Assembly (NCBI GenBank): GCA_963851085.1 | Contig: CAWKNX010000026.1 | Span: 1-31,367 of the forward strand | Source of the DNA: DATFVJ01 sp963851085 | Lineage (GTDB): Bacteria; Actinomycetota; Actinomycetes; Streptosporangiales; Streptosporangiaceae | Direction of reading: 5' to 3' | DNA: 31,367 nucleotides | Shown here: positions 25,763 through 31,367 of the stretch, piece after piece | How the letters are laid out: each line of letters begins with the position of its first letter | Position numbering within the stretch: position 1 is the first letter of the stretch | Program-made: the position numbers and the translations under genes | The notes under the pieces: generated by a model | Told to the model about the DNA's origin: nothing | The model's database searches: none | The model's input: the letters and a program-made list of their open reading frames with translations, nothing else

Positions 25763-26615
25763 GCCGTGCCGCCCGCGCTCCCGCTGTCTCGCCTCTGGCC
25801 AGTGACTCACCCCCGGCTAGTGACTCAGCTCTGGCCGGTGACTCACCCCTGGCCAGTGACTCAGCTCTGGCCAGTGCCGCACCTCTGCCGCTGGCGTCAG
25901 CCATAGCTCCCGCGTCGCCCCGGGGGCTTGCCCGATCGCCGGCTCCCACGTCGCCCATAGCTCCTGCCCTTCCGCTGGCCGGTGCCTCACCCTTCGCGGT
26001 CATGGCAGCAGCGGCCCCGGCGTCGGCTATGGCCGCGAGCAGCTTGGCGAGCCCGCCGGGCCGGGTCGCGGCGGAACCCACCCCGACAGCTCGCGCTCCC
26101 GCGGCGAGGAACTCACCAGCGGTCGCGGCCGTGATCCCGCCGGTGGCCACGAAGTTCACGCCGGGAAACGGGCCACGCATCTCACGGAACCACGCCGGTC
26201 CGAGCGCGCTCGCGGGGAAGGCCTTCAGCCACTGGCAGCCTGTGGCCACGGCCCGCTGCACCTCGGTGGCCGTGGCGACGCCCGGCAGGTGCGGCAGTCC
26301 CGCGGCCGTACTCGCGGCTAGTACGTCGCGGCTGAAGCCGGGCGCCACGGTAAACGCCGCGCCCGCCGCCCGCGCCTGTTCGGCCTGGCCAGGTGTCAGC
26401 ACCGTGCCCGCGCCTACCGGGCAGCCGCGGCTGCGCCCGGCCAGGGCCGTAATCTCAAGTGCGGCGAGCGCGACCGGATCCTGGATGGGGACCTCGATGA
26501 TCCCCGCGCCGGCGTCCCACACGGCCTTGGCAAGCGCCAGGGTGCGTTCAGGCGACTGACCCCGCAGGATCACGACCACGGCCTCGCCCGCGAGCAGTTC
26601 GTCAAATGTCAGCAC
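25755..26615 (-). CDS. eda: KDPG aldolase with repetitive C-terminal tail
   Basis: The enzyme splits 2-keto-3-deoxy-6-phosphogluconate into pyruvate and glyceraldehyde 3-phosphate. From GTG 26615 the product is 286 aa. The first ~205 form the usual aldolase barrel: ILRGQSPERTLALAKAV, IIEVPIQDP (catalytic Glu), VGAGTVLTPGQAEQARAAGA, WLKAFPASALGP (Schiff-base Lys) and FVATGGITAATAGEFLAAGA. A further ~80 residues, not normal for the family, are Ala/Gly/Arg/Ser-rich. They end in hexapeptide repeats (ESLARG/ESLARA) encoded by an 18-bp tandem repeat. The start overlaps the kinase stop by 7 bp, and GGAAG-rich sequence upstream serves as ribosome site. The tail is probably disordered. Confidence 0.9.
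   Translation of the reverse strand: MLTFDELLAGEAVVVILRGQSPERTLALAKAVWDAGAGIIEVPIQDPVALAALEITALAGRSRGCPVGAGTVLTPGQAEQARAAGAAFTVAPGFSRDVLAASTAAGLPHLPGVATATEVQRAVATGCQWLKAFPASALGPAWFREMRGPFPGVNFVATGGITAATAGEFLAAGARAVGVGSAATRPGGLAKLLAAIADAGAAAAMTAKGEAPASGRAGAMGDVGAGDRASPRGDAGAMADASGRGAALARAESLARGESPARAESLAGGESLARGETAGARAARHG
25804..25875. repeat. 18-bp tandem repeat at the 3' end of the aldolase gene
   Basis: Four units of 18 bp each begin GACTCA (GACTCAGCTCTGGCCAGT type). They give ESLARG-like hexapeptides at the aldolase C-terminus, in frame. Confidence 0.9.
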
Positions 26616-28033
26616 AGTGCGATCTTCTTCCCTTCCTCGTTCCCGCCATCCGGGCGGCGTTCCTGCGCGCAGCTGCCGGACGCAGCGGATGCGGTGACCG
26701 CGCTCGGCGCGCCGGGTACGCCGTGCACGCCGGGCTCGACCGATGGGGCGGGCACTGCCGACGCGTTGATCCCAGCGGACGTGGCGGACCCGACCGACAC
26801 GCTGGGCGCGCCGGGCGCAGGCGGCGCGCCGGGCGCAGGCGGCGCGCCGGGCGCAGGCGGCGCGCCGGCCGCGCTGGCCAAGCGGGCGCTGTCGGCGATG
26901 TCGCCGACAACGCACAGCACCGCGGCGGCGAAGCGATGCCCGCAGGCCAATCGCTCCACCTCGTCCGCACCGCCGAGAAGGCCGTGCAGATAACCGGCCG
27001 CGAACGCATCCCCCGCCCCGACCGGGTCCACCACCTCGACCCGCAGCGCAGCCACGTGCGCACGGCCGTGCGGCCCATAAGACGTGGCGCCCGTGCCGGC
27101 ATCCTTGACCACGAGCACCCTCGGCTCCCGCAGCAGCGCGCGGACGTCATCCGGCCCAGTCGTGTCCCACAGCGCCGCCGCCTCGTCGCGCCCAACGAAG
27201 ACGATGTCGGCACGACGCGCCAGGTCAGCGAGCACGGGGGCAGCACGGCCTGGCGGCCACAGCGAGGGCCGGTGGTTGATGTCGAAGACGTAAAGCGCGT
27301 CGGCGATGGGCCGGTCTCTCAGCGCGCCCGCGACCAGTTCGTGGCATGACGCGGACAGCGCGGGTGTGATTCCGGTCAGATAAACGATGCGGGCGCTCCG
27401 CAGGGCTGGTACGGCCCAGAGGTCCGATGTGAGCCTCGAAGCGGCCGAACCCGCGCGGTAGTACCAGACCCGGCCGGGTTCCCGCAGGTACAGGCCGGTT
27501 GGCGCGTCAGGGTCGGTGGCGACGAGTGAGACATCCACGCCTGCGCCGCCGACCCGATCCTTGATCATCCGGCCAAGCGAATCGGCGCCGAGGCGGCTGA
27601 CCCAGCCGACATGGCGACCGGCCTGCGCAAGGCAGATTGCGACGTTGGACTCGGCGCCACCGGCGTCGAGCAGCATGCGAGCGCCGACGTTCAGCGACCC
27701 TGGCGGCTGTATGACCAGCGCGGCCATCGTCTCGCCAACCGCCACTACGTCGTATGGCTCGATCGTTTTGGGCGGCCCGGCCGCGTTACCGGGCGGCGCG
27801 ACGGCGTAGCCAGGTGGTGTGACCTCAGCGCTGGACGGCCCGGCCGCAGCGCTGGGCGGCCCGGCCGCGTTACCGGGCGGCGCGACGGCGTAGCCAGGTG
27901 GTGTGACCTCAGCGCTGGACGGCCCGGCCGCAGCACTGGACGGCCCGGCCACATCACCGTGCGGTATGACCGGATGACCGTGCGGTATAAACGGATCACC
28001 GTGCGGCTCGACCGCGTCGTCGTGCGGGTTCAT
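26609..28033 (-). CDS. kdgK: PfkB-family 2-keto-3-deoxygluconate kinase
   Basis: The enzyme phosphorylates KDG to KDPG with ATP. The product is 474 aa; the kinase proper (about residues 93-405) begins YDVVAVGETMAALV. It includes DAGGAESNVAICLAQAG (sugar-binding Gly region) and FDINHRPSLW. Signature 2, VVDPVGAGDAFAAGYLHGL, carries the catalytic Asp. Extra sequence at both ends is repetitive. N-terminal residues about 30-88 are two copies of a 28-residue unit from an 84-bp duplication. The C-terminus has GAPPAP hexapeptides. Typical KDG kinases are about 310-340 aa. ATG 28033 is the first sensible start. It is the first gene of the operon; the substrate is inferred from KDPG aldolase and altronate dehydratase next to it. 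Confidence 0.87.
   Translation of the reverse strand: MNPHDDAVEPHGDPFIPHGHPVIPHGDVAGPSSAAAGPSSAEVTPPGYAVAPPGNAAGPPSAAAGPSSAEVTPPGYAVAPPGNAAGPPKTIEPYDVVAVGETMAALVIQPPGSLNVGARMLLDAGGAESNVAICLAQAGRHVGWVSRLGADSLGRMIKDRVGGAGVDVSLVATDPDAPTGLYLREPGRVWYYRAGSAASRLTSDLWAVPALRSARIVYLTGITPALSASCHELVAGALRDRPIADALYVFDINHRPSLWPPGRAAPVLADLARRADIVFVGRDEAAALWDTTGPDDVRALLREPRVLVVKDAGTGATSYGPHGRAHVAALRVEVVDPVGAGDAFAAGYLHGLLGGADEVERLACGHRFAAAVLCVVGDIADSARLASAAGAPPAPGAPPAPGAPPAPGAPSVSVGSATSAGINASAVPAPSVEPGVHGVPGAPSAVTASAASGSCAQERRPDGGNEEGKKIALC
26805..26868. repeat. 18-bp tandem repeat at the 3' end of the kinase gene
   Basis: GGCGCGCCGGGCGCAGGC is repeated about three and a half times. It is read on the minus strand as GAPPAP hexapeptides near the kinase C-terminus. 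Confidence 0.9.
27771..27938. repeat. 84-bp tandem duplication at the 5' end of the kinase gene
   Basis: 27771-27854 and 27855-27938 are identical except for one base near the end (GCGCTG versus GCACTG). Each encodes 28 residues (AAGPSSAEVTPPGYAVAPPG and on) in frame. The near identity points to a recent duplication. Confidence 0.95.
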
Positions 28034-28311
28034 GGCATTCCAGGCGCGGCCCAGACGCAGTTCACGACTGCGGGAGCAATGCCGCCGATCGTGATCACCA
28101 TCAAGCCATCCCCTGTGTCGCGCGCACGCCACATGTAGAAGTCCGATGTTTCCTCAGGCTACCCGCAACCCATTCCAGTGCTGCCTGCCTAGGTCTGCGG
28201 CCGACATGTGCGGCCCGGGCCGGTCGTATCGGTCCGCCGCACGGATACGGGCAGGCCAGAGGCTTGCGCAGGCTACTGCGCGCGAGAGGCCGCAGTGGAT
28301 GCGCGCCTAAG
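28034..28311. other. Divergent intergenic region, uronate operon / truncated epimerase
   Basis: This region should contain the promoter of the minus-strand uronate operon. I could not identify -35/-10 boxes or a GntR-type operator. No regulator gene is adjacent. Confidence 0.4.
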
Positions 28312-29093
28312 CGGCCTTCCTCGAGATCAGCAAGCGCCGCAAGATCACGGGTATTGTGCACCTCACCGGGGCGGGCATCGGACCGCTCGGACCCATAGAC
28401 AACCTCCGGATGGACACCCAAGGTCTGCTGAACGCGCTCCAGGCCACCCAGGAATGGGGCGTTCCCCGCATGAGCATTGCGAGCACGATAGAGGTCTACG
28501 GGGGCGTGCCCGAAAATCCGTTCCGCGAAGACCTTCCGCTCCCGATGACCGCTGCCCATCCGATCCCAGCCTTCAAGAAGAGCGCGGAACTGCTCACGAC
28601 CCTGGTCGCACGCAGTGTGGGATTCGAGATCGTGAACCTTCGGATCGCAGCGATCTGGGGCCCGCTCGGCCGCACCGAGTCGCCGTTCTTCGCGCTCCCG
28701 CGCCTTGTGCATCCGGCGCTTAAGGGCGAGACACCCAATTTCTCGCCGCCGCGCCCGCCCGCGTATGCCGATGATGGCGGCGACATGTGTTACGTGAAGG
28801 ATTGCGGCCGGGCCATCGCGCTCCTTCAGCTGGCCGACAAACTGAACCACCACACCTACAACGTCGGTTCGGGCCGTCCGACGAAGCACAAGGAGATCGT
28901 TGCCGCGATCAAGACCGTCATCCCTGACGCGATCATCGACCTCCGCGAGGGCCGCGACCCGGATGGCACGGGTGAGGATTTTTACCTGGACATCACCCGG
29001 ATCCATGAGGACACGGGCGACAAGCCCGTATACGACGTCGAACGCGGAATAGCCGACTATATCGGCTGGCTGAGGGCCGGACACGGGCGTTAG
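28312..29093 (+). pseudogene. 5'-truncated NAD-dependent epimerase/dehydratase
   Basis: The reading frame runs from just after a TAA at about 28309 and encodes ITGIVHLTGAGIGPLG, SIASTIEVYGG, VNLRIAAIWGPLGR and YNVGSGRPTKHKEIV. These are features of extended short-chain dehydrogenases (nucleotide-sugar epimerase type). The first ~60 residues, with the GxxGxxG NAD-binding loop, are absent and not found in other frames upstream. The usual YxxxK is also not seen; the matching place reads HPIPAFKKSAEL. It is therefore probably inactive, unless a GTG at 28356 starts a short product of about 245 aa with another role. A hairpin repeat follows its stop directly. Confidence 0.65.
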
Positions 29094-29103
29094 GCGCCGG
29101 GCT

Positions 29104-29160
29104 TTCATGATCGCGGTAACTTACCTGCACATACCGCCGAGAAGTTACCGCGATCATGAA
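29104..29160. terminator. 19-bp perfect palindrome, second copy of the kdpE-end repeat
   Basis: TTCATGATCGCGGTAACTT (29104-29122) pairs perfectly with 29142-29160 across a 19-nt loop. It has nearly the same stem as 21966-22024 but an unrelated loop. It lies 11 bp after the epimerase stop and probably acts as a terminator. Confidence 0.75.
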
Positions 29161-29208
29161 GCGCCGCGAGTGGGGCAACGGTACATATCGACGGCCGTGC
29201 GATCACAG

Positions 29209-29259
29209 CAGCGATGGCCCATTGCCGCTTACTCCGGCAGCAGCAATGGGCCATTGCTG
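29209..29259. repeat. Strong hairpin (about 17-bp stem)
   Basis: ATGGCCCATTGC (29214-29225) pairs with GCAATGGGCCAT (29243-29254), and pairing extends about five more bases outward with one G-T. The block AATGGGCCAT recurs near 29348. No gene is attached. Confidence 0.7.
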
Positions 29260-29532
29260 TCGCTGTCCGTCGGCCTTCACAGCCTCCCGAAGTTGATCTT
29301 GAGGCAGACTAGATGGTATGCGTTGACCGGCGTGTTATCTGGCGCCCAATGGGCCATCGATCATGATCCTGGCGATGACAGCCGCCTGATGACCGGGATC
29401 TGCCCGCGGCTGCCCGGGGTGAGAGGGACGGGATGGCGTGGCGACTGCGAGCCCGGCACCGGATGCACGAGCCGGAAGCGTTCCCTGCGGCGCAGAGCAT
29501 TTCATGATCGTGCTGCATGGCGCGCATGCATG
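29260..29532. other. Intergenic, no supported gene
   Basis: Short frames exist on both strands, but none has a ribosome site or recognisable protein. The sequence includes a third AATGGGCCAT block. Confidence 0.4.
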
Positions 29533-29760
29533 TGAGCCCCGCACGGGCACTGCGAGCCGCACGGGCACCGGGAGCCGCACGGGCACCGGAGCCGCACGGG
29601 CACTGCGAACGCCGCGAGCAACATTGGCACCGCGAGCCGCACGGGCACCGCAGCCGCAGCGGGCCGCGAGCCGCAGCGGGCGCGCGAGCCGCACGGGCAC
29701 CGCGAGCCACACGGGCACCGCGAGCCACCGGGCACCGCGAGCCGTGCAGGCCGCAGGCAC
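29533..29760. repeat. Degenerate 18-bp tandem repeat array
   Basis: Units of the GAGCCGCACGGGCACCGC type recur roughly ten times with variations and some shortened units. Every frame gives low-complexity peptides (SRTGTA, EPHGHR, VPVRLA), so open frames here are a by-product of the repeat and not evidence of genes. Confidence 0.85.
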
Positions 29761-29895
29761 CGCAGGCCCGGTGAGCGAGTGAGCCTGTGAGCGCTACGGT
29801 CGCTTGAGCGCTTGAGCATTTTGTTACCAATCGGTTGCCACCGCGAGGCGGCTTCCGTCGTCATAGAGACCAGCAAAGGATGCGAGGAGGGCGCT

Positions 29896-30527
29896 ATGAG
29901 GATAAATGCAAGGACTTCGGCCGCCGCCCTGGCCGCCGCGACCGCGATGCTCGCCGCGGGATGCGGCTCAGGCTCGAATGGAACGGCGGGCTCCCCCACG
30001 GCAACGGCCAGCCCTTCGGGCGGTGGGCCCGCTACGACTGCGCCCACGGCTAGCGGAACCATGGCACCCAGCGCCAGCCCCAGCAGCACAGGGGCGGCCG
30101 GGCCCGGGCCCCGGCCGATGCCACACCGCAATGCTGTCCGCCCACGTCACACTGGGCAGCCCAGGAGCTGGCCAGCGCTACGCCTTTCTTGTCCTCACCA
30201 ACATCGCGGGCGTCACCTGCCAGGTACTCGGTTATCCAGGCATGCGGCTCGCGAACGCTGCGGGACCGATCGTCACCCGCGTCTCCCGGGTGGCGGCGAC
30301 CCGCAACTGCTGACCGTGACGCAAGGCCAGCACGTCTACTCGCAGCTGCACTGGACAGTTGTCCCGGCCACAAGCAGACCTCCAACCCGTGCGAGCCCGT
30401 CCCGACCGTGCTGCATGTGACCCCGCCCGACGAGACCACAACGCTGAGCACGTCGTGGCCAGGCGGAAGCGTATGCCGGCAGGGTGCGATCGATGTGACT
30501 CCGTTCAGCCAGGGTACAGGCCCCTGA
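29896..30527 (+). pseudogene. DUF4232-type lipoprotein gene with about three frameshifts
   Basis: A strong ribosome site (GAGGAGG, 5 nt before ATG) starts a lipoprotein signal (TSAAALAAATAMLAAGC, lipobox Cys) and a Thr/Ser/Pro linker. The domain that should follow is split. CHTAMLSAHVTLGSPGAG and YAFLVLTNIAGVTCQVLGYPG lie in a second frame. QLLTVTQGQHVYSQLHWTVV is back in the first. CEPVPTVLHVTPPDETTTL to VTPFSQGTGP lies in the third, ending at TGA 30527. In order, these form a complete DUF4232 extracellular domain with its paired cysteines. Three indels within about 270 bp suggest decay, or poor local sequence. Function of the family is unknown. Confidence 0.75.
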
Positions 30528-30557
30528 GATGTTCAAGCCAGGTACCGGCCCCTGAGA
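30504..30557. repeat. Imperfect ~27-bp tandem duplication over the lipoprotein gene end
   Basis: 30504-30530 and 30532-30557 share TTCA, GCCAGG, GTAC and GGCCCCTGAGAT. The stop codon region is copied just after the frame ends. Confidence 0.8.
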
Positions 30558-30707
30558 TACGCAGCCCCCGGACCAGCTTCGTCATCGCCCATCGCCCAGC
30601 CTGCTGCGATCCGCAGGCGCGACGTGATAGTCGTCATGGCTCGGCCGCGTATCGAGGGCCGCCGCGACGAGCTGCTGTGGCGCCTATTCCGGCTTCTGCA
30701 ACGGCCA

Positions 30708-31367
30708 TCAGCTGAGGCGCGGACTGAGGCGGGAGGGCCAGAAGCAGGAGGGCCCGGTCGCGCTGCCCACGGCTTGATGGCTGTCGGCCGCACCGGCCTT
30801 GCATGCGACCCCGCAGTAGTTGGGGACGTCACTGTCGGGCATGACATCGCCGACGTCTGGACGCCACCGGTTCACCGGGACCAGTCCGGGCTCGACCATC
30901 TCGAGCCCGTCGAAGAAGCGGTTGATCTGCTCGTGGGTGCGGAGGGTCATCTGGGCCGGGGCTGACCGCTCGTTGAGCCGTCTCGCCATCTCGGTCATGG
31001 CCTCGGTGTCGATCTCGCTGGTCGGATGGGAGAGCACCAGGTAACTGCCTGGGCAAAGTGCCCCGGCCAGCGTCGCCGCGATCGCGTACGGGTCATCCTC
31101 GTCCGGCACGAGCTGCAAAACCCCGAGCATTGTGATCGCCACAGGCGTGCCGAAGTCCAGCGTCCCCGGCCGCCCGCCGCGTCGGCGGCTTGCCCGTGTC
31201 ACGGATGTCGACCGTCCACGTATGCGGTGGCGCCTCGGCCGCTCGTGAGCAGCGCGCGGGCATACAGCCAGCACAATCGGGTTCATTGTCCGCGTACACG
31301 ACGCGCGATTCCGGCGCGACAGCTTGAGCCACTTCGTCGGGTGTTCTGCAGGCTGTGGGCAGCCCGA
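30708..31367 (-). pseudogene. SAM-dependent methyltransferase, frameshifted and cut by the window edge
   Basis: Minus-strand translation gives an S-adenosyl methyltransferase of the type frequent in actinomycetes (Methyltransf_19-like). Its pieces are AQAVAPESRVVYADNEP (the acidic SAM-ribose loop) in one frame, short pieces in two other frames (YARALLTSG, DIRDTGK), then GTPVAITMLGVLQLVPDEDD, GSYLVLSHPTSEID and MVEPGLVPVNRWRPD to a stop at 30708. Several frame changes occur between about 31150 and 31290. The N-terminus lies beyond the right edge. It is probably non-functional. Substrate unknown. Confidence 0.7.

Noticed and set aside
25804..25875. CRISPR-like array
   Set aside because: Units are contiguous 18-bp direct repeats with no spacers and lie in a coding frame; the same applies to 26805-26868 and 29533-29760.
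27611..28138. Plus-strand frame opposite the kinase N-terminus
   Set aside because: It mirrors the 84-bp duplication and has no domain or ribosome site; the minus-strand kinase explains the region.
29438..29782. 114-codon plus-strand frame over the repeat array
   Set aside because: Its sequence is produced by the tandem repeat; all other frames give similar low-complexity peptides.

Overview
The window is GC-rich DNA with long overlapping genes, GTG and TTG starts, an IS110 transposase, an EACC1-like domain and a Crp/cyclase-like pair. Together these point to a soil-type actinomycete (Actinomycetota, possibly near Streptosporangiales; the genus cannot be told from the sequence).

Left part (1-4100): an IS110-family element with a structured non-coding segment upstream of its transposase that looks like a bridge RNA. 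It is followed by a dispersed repeat, a membrane-anchored lipase on the minus strand, and the frameshifted remains of a secreted family 9 glycosidase. A 121-bp hairpin-rich miniature element with 14-bp inverted ends lies next to those remains.

Centre (4103-13720): the most interesting block. A Crp/Fnr regulator and a class III cyclase-like protein precede three tightly packed genes: a secreted or anchored von Willebrand A protein, a 1091-residue tubulin/FtsZ-like GTPase, and a membrane protein ending in an EACC1-like domain. The three-gene cassette is enclosed by a perfect 27-bp inverted repeat (5509-5535 and 13692-13718), so it may be a discrete mobile or exchangeable unit. The EACC1-like domain links it to actinobacterial conflict (immunity-type) systems; the tubulin/vWA pair suggests membrane-associated polymer activity.

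Middle right (13990-21920): a possible small zinc protein, a stand-alone bioA, then a potassium module. The module has a KimA-type K+ transporter, a small DUF4118-like membrane protein, a kdpD broken by two +1 frameshifts, and kdpE; kdpFABC is absent from the window.

Right part (22052-28033, minus strand): a small secreted protein, then a four-gene overlapping hexuronate operon in the order KDG kinase, KDPG aldolase, altronate dehydratase, mannitol-dehydrogenase-family oxidoreductase. It is the Ashwell route without the isomerase. Three of the four genes carry in-frame tandem DNA repeats (15, 18 or 84 bp) at their ends.

Right end (28300-31367): a decaying zone with a 5'-truncated epimerase, a large hairpin repeat also found behind kdpE, an 18-bp degenerate tandem repeat array, a DUF4232-type lipoprotein gene with about three frameshifts, and a frameshifted SAM methyltransferase that runs off the window.
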